Assembly (NCBI GenBank): GCA_002753335.1
Contig: PEAD01000003.1
Span: forward strand, 31,230 to 95,229
DNA length: 64,000 bases
Source: Nitrospirae bacterium MYbin3
GTDB lineage: Bacteria > Nitrospirota > Thermodesulfovibrionia > Thermodesulfovibrionales > Dissulfurispiraceae
Direction of reading: 5' to 3'
Shown here in pieces: positions 32,452-41,290 of the stretch. The notes under the pieces were generated by a model. It was not told the DNA's origin. It made no database searches and saw nothing but the letters and a program-made list of their open reading frames with translations. Each line of letters opens with the position of its first letter. The first letter of the stretch is position 1. The translations under genes were made by a program, and so were the position numbers.

Positions 32452-33687
32452 CTATTTTCCCCATGTTGCGATGAAGTCTTTGTATGTTGTTCCGAATGAG
32501 TCTTTAAAGGCCTGATTCAGGTCTGTTCCTTTGCCCATTGCCTGCAAGAAATCCTTAAGCCTGTATAAGCCGTATCTATCTACCAAATATGAAACAGCCG
32601 AATAGCTCTGCCAGTAGGCTATCCAGACTTTGTCTCCTCTAATGCCTGTAAATGTATTTTCAAGATAGGTCATCGGGATTATCTGTCCGCTTTTCTTTTC
32701 GTATGGCGTCGAGAAATATTCTGCGAGCCCCTCGTTAATCCATAGGGGACAGCGCGATGTAAGCATATGAACCAAAGCATGAGTGTATTCATGGAAAAGC
32801 ACGCGCTTCAACTCCGGATCCTTTCCTTCGATGCCTCTGATAGGCAGCCTGATCTTTCCGTCATAATGGTCATAAGCACCTCCTGCCCATCCCGGCGCTC
32901 TTGTGGTGTCCATGAAATCTTTAGTGGTGTAAAGAATAACCGTAACAGGCTGTTCAGGATAATAACGCAACTCGCTGCCAACATGCCGGTATGCGTCTTC
33001 AAGCAGGCTCATCACGGTTCTGTTCACGCTGCCCTGCTCGTAGCCGTCGAAAACCACCTTAAAGTGGTTGGTGCTTTCGTTGATATAATCTTTCTTCGCC
33101 GATTTCTCCCGGTTAAGTCTGCTGAGTAAATGCTGCAGATCATCGTCTTTGCGGATAGAGAGCGCAGCCTCAGCATTTTTCAGGCTGCTCTTAAAATCGT
33201 CATTTTGATAGTACGCAAACGCGAGCATTTTTTTAGAATCAAAGTCATTGGGTTCGACAGCCGCATATTTTTCGATGTGCTCGATAGATTTGCTGAAATT
33301 TCCGCTGATCAGATAACAATAACCAATACCGAACAACGCGCGTTTGTCTTTGTCCTCGATTTCTTTTAACAGAGATATGGCCGAACTGCAGTCTTTCTGC
33401 TCGATTTTTTCAACAGCCTTCTTCAATACAGCAGCTGTTTCACTGCCGCTGTCTGCCGGTGCGGTTAATTGCGAAGGCGCAGAAGCGGACGGCAGCAGCT
33501 CCTGCATTTTTGGCAGTTCTTTTTCGGGCTCGTTTTTTTGTTCGGAGTGACGGGCTTGCTGCGACTGGACGGTGTTTTCTGCCACAGTTGCGGGTGCAGG
33601 CGCAGGTGGCTTTTTTTTGATGTAATAGTGACGGCCGATTAATATTATCAGGCATACAAACAATATGTTTATGATTGTTCTGAACAT
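32452..33687 (-). CDS. TPR protein with peptidase-MA-like metalloprotease domain
   Basis: 411 residues. An N-terminal TM anchor (TIINILFVCLIILIG) is followed by a Pro/Ala/Gln-rich linker of about 60 residues, then TPR repeats (about 85-190). A gluzincin-type domain has LFHEYTHALVHML (HExxH read as HEYTH) and WINEGLAEYFS supplying the third zinc ligand. It is probably held in the inner membrane with the protease in the periplasm. Target unknown. Starts next to the MITE-like element and is transcribed on its own. Confidence 0.8.
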   Translation of the reverse strand: MFRTIINILFVCLIILIGRHYYIKKKPPAPAPATVAENTVQSQQARHSEQKNEPEKELPKMQELLPSASAPSQLTAPADSGSETAAVLKKAVEKIEQKDCSSAISLLKEIEDKDKRALFGIGYCYLISGNFSKSIEHIEKYAAVEPNDFDSKKMLAFAYYQNDDFKSSLKNAEAALSIRKDDDLQHLLSRLNREKSAKKDYINESTNHFKVVFDGYEQGSVNRTVMSLLEDAYRHVGSELRYYPEQPVTVILYTTKDFMDTTRAPGWAGGAYDHYDGKIRLPIRGIEGKDPELKRVLFHEYTHALVHMLTSRCPLWINEGLAEYFSTPYEKKSGQIIPMTYLENTFTGIRGDKVWIAYWQSYSAVSYLVDRYGLYRLKDFLQAMGKGTDLNQAFKDSFGTTYKDFIATWGK

Positions 33688-33716
33688 TGCGTTTTCAAGT
33701 TACCCAAAAAACATTC

Positions 33717-33852
33717 ACCACAGAGGGCACGGAGTAAAATTTAGTGTAAGAATAAATAAAAGACACAGAGAAAATATCCCAAAATTAAAACAAGAAAATC
33801 TCTGTGCAGTCTTTATTGTTTTTATAGTGTTCTTCTCTGTGTTCTCTGTGGT
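33717..33852. repeat. MITE-like inverted-repeat element
   Basis: Terminal inverted repeats: ACCACAGAGGGCACGGAG at 33717-33734 and its near-complement CTCTGTGTTCTCTGTGGT ending at 33852, enclosing about 100 bp of A/T-rich DNA with internal echoes (GACACAGAGAAAAT, ATCTCTGTGCAG). It encodes no transposase. Elements with ACCACAGAG...CTCTGTGGT ends are common as small non-autonomous repeats in environmental genomes. It fills most of the gap between the peptidase gene and thiD. Confidence 0.6.
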
Positions 33853-33895
33853 TTGATTGCCGTTTTAGAATGATAGCATAATATTTTGTGTTCCA

Positions 33896-33904
33896 TGCTA
33901 AAAT
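33896..33904 (+). promoter_or_regulatory. Extended -10 promoter of thiD
   Basis: TGCTAAAAT, hexamer 33899-33904, ends 7 nt before the ATG at 33912. Predicted transcript has almost no leader; no Shine-Dalgarno is visible. Confidence 0.4.
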
Positions 33905-33911
33905 TTCTGTT

Positions 33912-34703
33912 ATGAAGACGGCGCTTACTATAGCAGGTTTTGACCCCACAGGCGGAGCCGGGCTTCAGGCCGACTTGAAGGTTTTTCACCGCTTCGGGGT
34001 TTACGGCCTTTCTGCTGTTGCGGCGTTGACCGCGCAGAATACTTTGAAAGTGGCATCAACCGCAGGCATTGATGCTGGTCTTCTCGAAGAGCAGCTCAAA
34101 ACTTTAATAAACGACATAAGGCCGGATGCATTAAAGACAGGCATGCTGTTTTCGAGGGATGCGGTATCTGTTGTGGCCAAAATAGTCAAGGGTTTTGCCC
34201 TCCAAAATCTTGTGATAGACCCTGTAGCTGTATCATCAACAGGCAAGAGCCTTGTTGATGATACAGCTCTCGACATGCTTAAAGAAAGGCTTTTCCCTTT
34301 TGCCAAGGTCATAACCCCCAATATTTACGAGGCTTCACTGCTTTCGGGCGTTGCTATTTGCGATGAGGAATCTATCGAGTTTGCAGCTAAGGAGCTTAAG
34401 AAAACAGGCGTAGATGTTGTGATAATAACCGGCGGCCATTTTGACGGCATCAAGACAAAAAAGAAAAGTTCAGGCCGCACAATGGAGCTGATTTATGATG
34501 GGGTTTCTTTTAGCAGGATAAGGGGCAGAAAAATGCCGGGAGAATATCATGGAACAGGATGCGCTTTCTCGGCAGCGATTACCGCTTGTTTAGCAAAAGG
34601 GATGACTGTGTATGATGCGGTCAAGAAGGCGCGGAGATTTGTAGAAGGTGCGGTTAAGAATGCGGTTAATTTAGGCAAGGGAATGAGTCTTCTAAAAATG
34701 TGA
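33912..34703 (+). CDS. thiD: Hydroxymethylpyrimidine/phosphomethylpyrimidine kinase
   Basis: Makes HMP-pyrophosphate for thiamine synthesis, two successive phosphorylations. 263 residues from MKTALTIAGFDPTGGAGLQA; an in-frame ATG 8 codons earlier lies in the promoter. Ribokinase-fold motifs: DPVAVSSTGKSL, VITPNIYEASLL, VVIITGGHFDG and the catalytic Asp/anion hole in EYHGTGCAFSAAITA. An insertion of Lys/Ser near residue 190 (KTKKKSSGRT) is slightly longer than usual. No TPP riboswitch was seen upstream. Confidence 0.93.
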   Translation: MKTALTIAGFDPTGGAGLQADLKVFHRFGVYGLSAVAALTAQNTLKVASTAGIDAGLLEEQLKTLINDIRPDALKTGMLFSRDAVSVVAKIVKGFALQNLVIDPVAVSSTGKSLVDDTALDMLKERLFPFAKVITPNIYEASLLSGVAICDEESIEFAAKELKKTGVDVVIITGGHFDGIKTKKKSSGRTMELIYDGVSFSRIRGRKMPGEYHGTGCAFSAAITACLAKGMTVYDAVKKARRFVEGAVKNAVNLGKGMSLLKM

Positions 34704-34712
34704 TCTGTTTGC

Positions 34713-34721
34713 TGGTATAAT
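34713..34721 (+). promoter_or_regulatory. Extended -10 promoter of the chemoreceptor gene
   Basis: TGGTATAAT with hexamer 34716-34721, 40 nt before the ATG. A sigma-28-like TAAA lies upstream, but spacing and the GCCGATAA half do not fit. Confidence 0.4.
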
Positions 34722-34761
34722 ATAAAGCAAGCTGAGGGGCAAGGGAAAAAGGAGGCTATTT

Positions 34762-36405
34762 ATGAATTTTAAAGACATGAGGATTAGCGCAAAATTAGGT
34801 CTGGGCTTTGGATTTTTGCTGGCAATTGTGTTGGTTATGGGGATTGTCGGCTGGTACGGCATAAAGATGCTTTCTGAAACCACCGAGAAGATACTTAATA
34901 TTGACGCTAATGTGGCCGAAAATGCTGCCCGTGCCCGCGCAAATGTCGTGGGCATGAGAAGATACGAGAAAGACCTCTATATGGAAATGGGCATCAAGGC
35001 AGAAGAGGAAAAATATATTGAGCGGTGGAAGGCCGAAAACGAAAGCTTTAATAAAAGAGTGGCAGACCTCGAAAAGTATGTGGAAGACCCCGATCAAAAA
35101 CAGAGGGTGAAGGAGATAAAAGCCGAGGTTGCTATATACGAGTCCGGCTTCAAGAAGATTTTGGATATGATTTTGTCAAAGCAGATAACTGCGACACATA
35201 AGGCGCAGGACGAGATGGAAAAATATAAAGGCGCTGTGCACAAGGTTGAGAAGCTTTCAAAAGAGTTGGCGGACGAGGCCAACAAGCGTATGGATGCAGC
35301 GCTGCCTACGGTGCATTCGGTGAGAAAGAAGACCTCTGTAACTCTGCTCGTGCTTGTAATATTATCAATGGCTGTCGGTGTGGGATTCAGTGTTGTTATC
35401 GTAAAGGGGATAATGAAGCAGTTAGGTGCAGACCCATCCGAGGTTGTGGGTATAGCTGTCAGGGTGGCAAAAGGCGATCTCTCTATGAGCATCGAAACAA
35501 AATCCGGAGACACAACGAGCCTTTTGTCTTCGATGAAAGATATGGTTTCCAAATTGCGCAATATGATAGATACCATCAAAACCTCGGCAAGCAGCATGGC
35601 TTCGGCGAGCGAAGAATTAAGCGCAAGCTCTGAGCAGATGTCTCGCGGCGTATCGGAGCAGTCCGGCAGGGCCTCACAAATAGCCACCTCCTCTGCAGAG
35701 ATGTCTCAGACCGTAGTGGATATAGCCAAGAACGCTTCTAATATAGCCTCTTCTGCCTCCAATACTACGGTCGTAGCTAAACAGGGCGAAGGCATAGTCG
35801 GAAAATCTGTAAATGAGGTTAAGGCGATAGCAGTAACGGTTGGCGAGTCTTCAAAGCTTATAACGTCGTCCTCGGAAAGGTCTAAGCAGATAGGCGATAT
35901 AATAAGCGTTATTAAGGATATAGCGGACCAGACGAATCTTCTTGCGTTGAACGCCGCAATAGAGGCGGCCCGCGCAGGTGAGCAGGGCAGGGGGTTTGCG
36001 GTCGTGGCTGACGAGGTGCGCAAACTTGCCGAACGGACCGCAAAGGCCACATCCGAGATCAGCGATATGATAGGCGCAATACAGCGTGAGGTGGGAGAGG
36101 CTGTCAAATCGATGGGCGATGCTACCGAAAAAGTGAATCTGGGGGTTGACGATGTTATAAAAGCGGGCGATTCTCTCGGCGAGATTGTTGATAGCGTAAA
36201 CAGTCTGCAGTCTATGGTCCAGCAGATAGCCTCGGCGACCGAGCAGATGTCAACTGTTTCGGAGACCATAAGCGGAGATATCGATACCATAGCCAATGTT
36301 TCGAGAGAAGCATCTTCCAGTTCGACACAGATAGCACAGTCGGCATTGGATCTTGCTAAGCTGTCTTCAGAGTTGCAGAAGGTTGTTGGACAGTTTAAGA
36401 TATAA
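34762..36405 (+). CDS. Methyl-accepting chemotaxis protein
   Basis: Chemoreceptor of 547 residues. TM1 ([19 protein letters not shown]) at about 12-31, a periplasmic four-helix-bundle sensor of about 160 residues, TM2 ([20 protein letters not shown]) near 193-213, a HAMP domain, and a long cytoplasmic coiled coil. The hairpin tip contains the conserved [20 protein letters not shown]. No C-terminal NWETF-type CheR tether. Shine-Dalgarno AAGGAGG. Ligand unknown. cheW follows after 18 nt. Confidence 0.93.
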   Translation: MNFKDMRISAKLGLGFGFLLAIVLVMGIVGWYGIKMLSETTEKILNIDANVAENAARARANVVGMRRYEKDLYMEMGIKAEEEKYIERWKAENESFNKRVADLEKYVEDPDQKQRVKEIKAEVAIYESGFKKILDMILSKQITATHKAQDEMEKYKGAVHKVEKLSKELADEANKRMDAALPTVHSVRKKTSVTLLVLVILSMAVGVGFSVVIVKGIMKQLGADPSEVVGIAVRVAKGDLSMSIETKSGDTTSLLSSMKDMVSKLRNMIDTIKTSASSMASASEELSASSEQMSRGVSEQSGRASQIATSSAEMSQTVVDIAKNASNIASSASNTTVVAKQGEGIVGKSVNEVKAIAVTVGESSKLITSSSERSKQIGDIISVIKDIADQTNLLALNAAIEAARAGEQGRGFAVVADEVRKLAERTAKATSEISDMIGAIQREVGEAVKSMGDATEKVNLGVDDVIKAGDSLGEIVDSVNSLQSMVQQIASATEQMSTVSETISGDIDTIANVSREASSSSTQIAQSALDLAKLSSELQKVVGQFKI

Positions 36406-36423
36406 AAAATTGGGAGGACGAAC

Positions 36424-36945
36424 ATGGATGCATTGATTCCTTCGGGAGGACAGTTTAGCGGTAAGGCGGCTACGGATGGGGGACTTTTACAGCTTGTTAC
36501 ATTTAATCTGGATGACGAAGAGTACGCCATAGACATACTCAAGGTGCAGGAGATAAACAGGATGACCGCGATAACCAAGATACCGAACGCTCCGTATCAT
36601 GTGGAGGGCGTGGTCAATCTGCGGGGAAGGGTCATACCGGTGGTGAACCTCAGAAAGAAATTAGCAATGGCAGAAAGGGAGCACAACGAGCAGTCCAGAA
36701 TAATGATAATGGATATTCAGGGCTCTATAATGGGGTTGATAGTTGATGCTGTATCAGAAGTCTTGAGGATACCGGCAAATATCGTGGAGCCTCCTCCTCC
36801 GCTTTCTATGGGCATAAGCACAGAGTATATAAAAGGCATTGCCAAGCTTGAAGACAGGCTTATAATACTGGTTGACCTCGGAAAGCTTTTCGGCATAGGA
36901 GATATTGCGCTAATTGGAGAGGCTGCCACACAGACAGCCGCTTAA
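36424..36945 (+). CDS. cheW: Chemotaxis coupling protein CheW
   Basis: Links chemoreceptors to CheA kinase. 173 residues: ATFNLDDEEYAIDILKVQEI-like start (LVTFNLDDEEYAIDILKVQE), VEGVVNLRGRVIPVVNLRKK and IKGIAKLEDRLIILVDLGKL. An extra N-terminal tail of about 20 residues is Gly/Ser rich. Located directly after an MCP gene; no cheA is in the window, so the array must be completed elsewhere. Confidence 0.93.
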   Translation: MDALIPSGGQFSGKAATDGGLLQLVTFNLDDEEYAIDILKVQEINRMTAITKIPNAPYHVEGVVNLRGRVIPVVNLRKKLAMAEREHNEQSRIMIMDIQGSIMGLIVDAVSEVLRIPANIVEPPPPLSMGISTEYIKGIAKLEDRLIILVDLGKLFGIGDIALIGEAATQTAA

Positions 36946-36960
36946 AAGCTCGCCTTTAAA

Positions 36961-38322
36961 ATGTCTAAAGACAAGACTGTGTTTCAGTGCCAGGGCTGCG
37001 GCTACAGCAGCCCTAAATGGATCGGTAAATGTCCGGACTGCGGCGCATGGAACAGTTTTGCTGAAGAAAAACTATCCCCAAAATCTTTAAAATCGGGCAA
37101 CTGGCAGAGCACATCATCAGAAGCCCAGCCTTTGAGCGCTGTTGCGGGCGGCAGGGAAAAACGAATCCCCATAGGCATAGCCGAGCTTGATAGAGTCTTA
37201 GGCGGAGGGCTTGTGGCGGGCGCGGTCATACTTATCGGCGGAGACCCGGGCATAGGCAAATCAACCTTGATACTTCAGGCTGTAGGGCGCATTGCGGGCA
37301 AGATAGGCAGCGTGCTTTATGTGTCTGGCGAGGAGTCGCCGGAGCAGATAAAACTCAGGGCCGAACGGCTCGGCATAAATTCTGATGCAATAATCCTTCT
37401 GCCCGAAACTCTGGTCGAGAACATAACGGTTGCGGCCCAGGGCATGAAGTCTGCCGCGATGGTGATAGACTCAATTCAAACTATTTACACCGAAGAGCTG
37501 ACCTCAGCCCCCGGCTCTGTCGGACAGATTCGCGAGTCTGCTGCGCGGCTTATGATGTTTGCAAAAAAGAATCATGTTCCGATTTTTCTTATAGGGCATG
37601 TTACGAAAGATGGCGCCATTGCTGGGCCTAGGGTGCTTGAGCATATGGTTGACACGGTGCTCTATTTTGAAGGAGACAGGGGGCATCCATATCGCATACT
37701 CAGAACAATTAAGAACAGGTTCGGCTCTACGAACGAGATAGGCGTATTCGAAATGGGCGATGATGGCCTGCGCGAGATAAACAATCCTTCGGAACTCTTT
37801 CTTTCTGAACGGCCGCTAAATGTATCAGGCTCTACGGTCATTGCGAGCATGGAAGGCACGCGCCCTCTGCTTGTAGAGATTCAGGCGCTGGTGTCGCCTA
37901 CCACTTTCGGGATGCCGCGAAGGACTAGCATGGGTATAGACTTCAATAGAGTGAACCTTTTGATTGCTGTTCTCGAAAAGAAAGCGGGCATACATCTGGG
38001 CGCTATGGATGTTTTTATCAATATAGTCGGCGGCTTCAAGGTTATAGAGCCTGCTGCTGACTTGGGAATTATTTCTGCAATAATGTCGTCGTTCAGGGAA
38101 GTTCCGATAGACTCAAAGACCTTTCTTTTTGGAGAGGCAGGGCTTTCGGGAGAGGTGCGGGCTGTGGCTCAGGCAGAACATAGGCTGCGCGAGGCTGCCA
38201 AGCTGGGGTTTACACATGCGGTTATTCCCAAAGGCAATGCAGACAGGCTTAAGAATGATTTCGGGCTTCAGATATCCGGAATAAAAAATGTCGAGGAACT
38301 TATTGACCGCCTTAGGGCTTAA
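36961..38322 (+). CDS. radA: DNA repair protein RadA
   Basis: RecA-like branch-migration ATPase of recombination repair. 453 residues. Zinc finger CQGCGYSSPKWIGKCPDCGA near the N-terminus, Walker A GGDPGIGKSTL, the RadA-specific KNRFGSTNEIGVF motif, and a C-terminal Lon-protease-like domain without the catalytic Ser. 15 nt after cheW; its last 35 bp overlap the next gene. Confidence 0.96.
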   Translation: MSKDKTVFQCQGCGYSSPKWIGKCPDCGAWNSFAEEKLSPKSLKSGNWQSTSSEAQPLSAVAGGREKRIPIGIAELDRVLGGGLVAGAVILIGGDPGIGKSTLILQAVGRIAGKIGSVLYVSGEESPEQIKLRAERLGINSDAIILLPETLVENITVAAQGMKSAAMVIDSIQTIYTEELTSAPGSVGQIRESAARLMMFAKKNHVPIFLIGHVTKDGAIAGPRVLEHMVDTVLYFEGDRGHPYRILRTIKNRFGSTNEIGVFEMGDDGLREINNPSELFLSERPLNVSGSTVIASMEGTRPLLVEIQALVSPTTFGMPRRTSMGIDFNRVNLLIAVLEKKAGIHLGAMDVFINIVGGFKVIEPAADLGIISAIMSSFREVPIDSKTFLFGEAGLSGEVRAVAQAEHRLREAAKLGFTHAVIPKGNADRLKNDFGLQISGIKNVEELIDRLRA

Positions 38323-38935
38323 GCGCCCTGTTTTTTTATTTTTAGTTTTATTCATTGCTGTTTCGTGCGCCCCTAAACAGGCTGCAAGGCCTGTGCGCGA
38401 AGGCGTTGCACTGGAAGAACTTATCTCATCTCTCAAGAATATTCAGGCATTAGAGACGGTTATGACGCTTGAATACGAAAAGGGCGAAAGCATTATGAGC
38501 GGTGAGGCTTTTATGAATTTGTCCGCCAAGGAACTTAATTTGCGGGTTTATTATCTTGGATTTCTGGCCGGCGAAGTGAAAGAAAAAGAAGGCGTAATCG
38601 AGACGAACCCTAAGCTTGACAGGAATAAAAAAATATTGCTGACCGATGGTTTGAGGAGCAGCTTTTTCTGGTGGAATATTGCCGAATATACTCTGGAAAA
38701 TGAAGATGACAGATATATTTTAAGAAATGATTTCAGAAAAGTAGTGATAGACAAAAAAATGCTTCTGCCTCTGATTCAGGTGATAGAAATGCCAGACGGA
38801 GAGAAGCTTACGGTATATTATGATTCTCCGGTTGTGCAGCCCGAACCTGCTTTATGGTATCAGTCTTCATTGAGGATTGAATACAGGCAGAGCATTGTTA
38901 AGGCCAAGATAAAATCTTTTTTGCCTCTCAGGTGA
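38288..38935 (+). CDS. DUF4292-like (LolB-type) lipoprotein
   Basis: 215 residues. The N-terminal signal FLFLVLFIAVSC ends in a lipobox cysteine at about residue 27. The rest is a beta-rich domain of the DUF4292/LolB-like group (SMGSGEAFMNLSAKEL-type: IMSGEAFMNLSAKEL, LRVYYLGFLAGEV), suggesting a lipid- or lipoprotein-binding outer-membrane protein. The first 35 bp overlap radA. The Shine-Dalgarno is weak. A TTG five codons on is an alternative start. The family call is moderate. Confidence 0.65.
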   Translation: MSRNLLTALGLKRPVFLFLVLFIAVSCAPKQAARPVREGVALEELISSLKNIQALETVMTLEYEKGESIMSGEAFMNLSAKELNLRVYYLGFLAGEVKEKEGVIETNPKLDRNKKILLTDGLRSSFFWWNIAEYTLENEDDRYILRNDFRKVVIDKKMLLPLIQVIEMPDGEKLTVYYDSPVVQPEPALWYQSSLRIEYRQSIVKAKIKSFLPLR

Positions 38936-38981
38936 GATGCGAATTTTTCTGCCTGTTTTCCTTTACAAAGCTTAAATTAAG

Positions 38982-39029
38982 TTGGTATTATACCAATTGA
39001 AAATCTGGTTGTTTTGAAATTTTCAAAAC
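38982..39029 (+). promoter_or_regulatory. Two operator-like palindromes upstream of the DUF2155-like gene
   Basis: TTGGTAT-T-ATACCAA (38982-38996) and GTTTTGAAA-T-TTTCAAAAC (39011-39029), both perfect with a 1-nt centre. They lie 55-100 nt before the ATG in a 148-bp gap. Odd-centred palindromes of this kind suit dimeric repressors. Confidence 0.45.
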
Positions 39030-39083
39030 ACGGTATTTCAAGTATGAAAATAAGAAACACTTTATGTTAAGGAGGCTTTAAGT

Positions 39084-39659
39084 ATGCTGAAGAAAGTTTT
39101 GGTTGCAGGAATGATAGTTGCGATGGTCGCTGCCGTGGGCTGCAAGAAGAAAGAGGAAGCGCCTGCTCCGCAGCAGGGAGCACAACAGCAGTTGCCTGGC
39201 GGACACCCGCCAATGCCGGGAGCTCCGGGAGGCCAGCAGATGCAGGGCGGTCAGCCGGGAATGGCTCAGCCGGGCGGTGCACCAATGCCTAAGGCTGGAA
39301 CACTAAAGGTTGTTGTTCCTGATTCGGTAAAGGGCAAATGGAGTGCGGTAAAGCTTATAGTTGAAGACAAGGCTTCGAAAAAGCGGCAGGAATATTCTGT
39401 GAATCTCAACAGCGATTTCAAGGTTCCGAATACAAACCTGAACATATCGGTTGGTGATTTTATGCCTGATTTCAGAATGGCAGACACGATCACCTCTGCT
39501 TCAAATCAGCTCAACAACCCTGCGGTTTATGTAAAAGTCACCGAAAACAACGCAGAGATATTCAAGGGATGGCTCTATTCCAAGTTCCCGACTATTCATC
39601 CGTTTGAGCACCCAAAGTTTGGAATTTCTCTTAAAGAGGCTGTTGCTAAAAAAGGATAG
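39084..39659 (+). CDS. DUF2155-like lipoprotein
   Basis: 191 residues. Lipoprotein signal ending VAMVAAVGC with the lipobox Cys at about residue 20, then Lys/Glu, then a Pro/Gly/Gln/Met-rich linker (about 28-70). The folded part has segments SAVKLIVEDKASKKRQEYSV, VGDFMPDFRMADT and the DUF2155 hallmark FKGWLYSKFPTIHPFEHPKF. Function unknown. Strong AAGGAGG. Own promoter region and terminator, so a single-gene unit just ahead of the type II secretion operon. Confidence 0.75.
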   Translation: MLKKVLVAGMIVAMVAAVGCKKKEEAPAPQQGAQQQLPGGHPPMPGAPGGQQMQGGQPGMAQPGGAPMPKAGTLKVVVPDSVKGKWSAVKLIVEDKASKKRQEYSVNLNSDFKVPNTNLNISVGDFMPDFRMADTITSASNQLNNPAVYVKVTENNAEIFKGWLYSKFPTIHPFEHPKFGISLKEAVAKKG

Positions 39660-39668
39660 TTCAACCGG

Positions 39669-39704
39669 AAGTGCAGAGGCGGTGGCCTCTGCACTTCTTT
39701 TGTT
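39669..39704 (+). terminator. Terminator of the DUF2155-like gene
   Basis: A 12-bp stem AAGTGCAGAGGC / GCCTCTGCACTT (39669-39680 and 39685-39696) with a GGTG loop, followed by CTTTTGTTT. Confidence 0.9.
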
Positions 39705-39730
39705 TAAAAAACGGGTAGGCACAGAGGCCG

Positions 39731-41290
39731 ATGACTACTAAAGAAATACCCTACCTTACGATCGAAGATTTTCCGAAAGTCCCGTTTGTTCTCGATGGGA
39801 TTTCATCCCGCTTCATCCGCGAAAACAGAATAATTCCTCTTGAACTAAAAGAAAATGTGCTTCATGTTGCTATGGCTGATCCTGATGACAGCAGCGTAAT
39901 AGATGCCATGCTGGTTGCGACCGGAGCAGAGATGCGAGTATCCTCTGCCGACCCCAAAATAATCGACGATTATATCTCTAAATTCTACGGGCATGAATCT
40001 CAGGATATAGGCCGCATTATCGAAGACATGGGAGAGCGAGGCGTTGAGCTTTTGAGAGATGAGGAGGAGGATGTGGGACACCTCAAAGACCTCGCCTCTG
40101 AAGCCCCGATAATCAAGCTCGTAAACCTGCTCATAACCCGTGCTGTCGATGGCAGGGCGAGTGACATCCATATAGAGCCTTTTGAGGATGAGATGAAGGT
40201 CAGGTACCGTGTGGACGGCCTGCTGCATGACATAGAGACTGTGCCGAAGAAACTGCAGCCGGCGATTGTTTCACGCATAAAGATAATGTCGCGGCTTAAT
40301 ATTGCCGAGCGCAGGCTTCCTCAGGACGGAAGGCTCAAGCTCAAGGTTGGGGAAAAGGAGGTTGACCTCAGGGTTTCGACAATACCTGTTCTGCACGGCG
40401 AAAGCGTTGTGATGAGAATACTTCACAAGGAAAGCATCGTAATTGATCTGAACCGCTCCGGTTTCAATCCGGTTACGCTTGATGCCTTTGAGCAGGTGAT
40501 AAAAAAGCCGAACGGAATAGTTCTTGTCACCGGCCCCACAGGCAGCGGAAAGACCACAACACTGTACGGTGCGATAGACAAAATAAATTCTCCTGACAAA
40601 AAAATTATTACGGTCGAAGACCCTGTGGAGTATCAGCTTAAAGGCGTCAACCAGATACATGTCAAGCCGCAGATAGGTCTGAATTTTGCAAACACTCTGC
40701 GCCACATAGTCAGGCAGGACCCTGACATAATAATGATCGGTGAGATAAGAGACCTTGAAACTGCCGAAATAGCGATACAATCCGCGCTGACCGGGCACCT
40801 TGTATTTTCTACGCTGCACACAAACGATGCAGCAAGCGCTATTACAAGGCTCATAGATATGGGGGTGGAAAGCTTTCTGCTTTCATCCACAATAAGGGGC
40901 ATATTAGCGCAGAGGCTGGTGCGCGTAATTTGTTCCGACTGCAAAGAGTCTTATTCTTCGGCAGCTGACAAGGAAGGATTGCGGCTGCTAGAAAGCTTCC
41001 GCGACGACCGCTACATGATTTATTCTATAGACAGTGAAACCAAGCTCTACCGTGGCAAAGGCTGTGAGCGCTGCAACTACAGCGGGTATTTCGGCAGGAC
41101 CGGCATATTTGAACTGCTTACTGTGGAGGATGACGTCCGCAGGCTTATAATCAAGAACACAGATTCAGCTCAGATTAAAGAGGCTGCTCAAAAGAAAGGC
41201 ATGAAGCTGCTGCTCGACGACGGAATCGAAAAAGTTAAGGCCGGCATAACTACTCTGAACGAGGTGTTCAGGGTGACACAGGAATCATAA
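39731..41290 (+). CDS. gspE: Type II secretion ATPase GspE
   Basis: Cytoplasmic ATPase driving pseudopilus assembly. 519 residues. N1/N2 domains, then Walker A GPTGSGKTTTLYGAID near residue 268, Asp box ITVEDPVEYQLKGV, Walker B PDIIMIGEIRD, His box GHLVFSTLHTND, and the zinc site made by CSDC and CERC, typical of GspE/PilB. First gene of the E-F-H-I-J-K-L-M-C-like run with touching or overlapping genes. PilB is the main alternative; neighbours favour GspE. Confidence 0.93.
   Translation: MTTKEIPYLTIEDFPKVPFVLDGISSRFIRENRIIPLELKENVLHVAMADPDDSSVIDAMLVATGAEMRVSSADPKIIDDYISKFYGHESQDIGRIIEDMGERGVELLRDEEEDVGHLKDLASEAPIIKLVNLLITRAVDGRASDIHIEPFEDEMKVRYRVDGLLHDIETVPKKLQPAIVSRIKIMSRLNIAERRLPQDGRLKLKVGEKEVDLRVSTIPVLHGESVVMRILHKESIVIDLNRSGFNPVTLDAFEQVIKKPNGIVLVTGPTGSGKTTTLYGAIDKINSPDKKIITVEDPVEYQLKGVNQIHVKPQIGLNFANTLRHIVRQDPDIIMIGEIRDLETAEIAIQSALTGHLVFSTLHTNDAASAITRLIDMGVESFLLSSTIRGILAQRLVRVICSDCKESYSSAADKEGLRLLESFRDDRYMIYSIDSETKLYRGKGCERCNYSGYFGRTGIFELLTVEDDVRRLIIKNTDSAQIKEAAQKKGMKLLLDDGIEKVKAGITTLNEVFRVTQES

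Noticed and set aside
33665-33856. Small plus-strand frame upstream of thiD
   Set aside because: Made by the MITE-like element; Arg/His/Phe-rich composition with no start signal.
33852-33911. TPP riboswitch before thiD
   Set aside because: No CTGAGA or ACCTGA-type core motifs, and the predicted leader is only a few bases long.
34694-34721. Sigma-28 (FliA) promoter before the chemoreceptor gene
   Set aside because: TAAA is present, but the GCCGATAA half is poorly matched and the spacing is off by one; an extended -10 sigma-70 box explains the site better.
35706-36578. 290-codon minus-strand frame over the chemoreceptor gene
   Set aside because: Complement of a Ser/Ala-rich receptor helix; it crosses into cheW and has no ribosome site.
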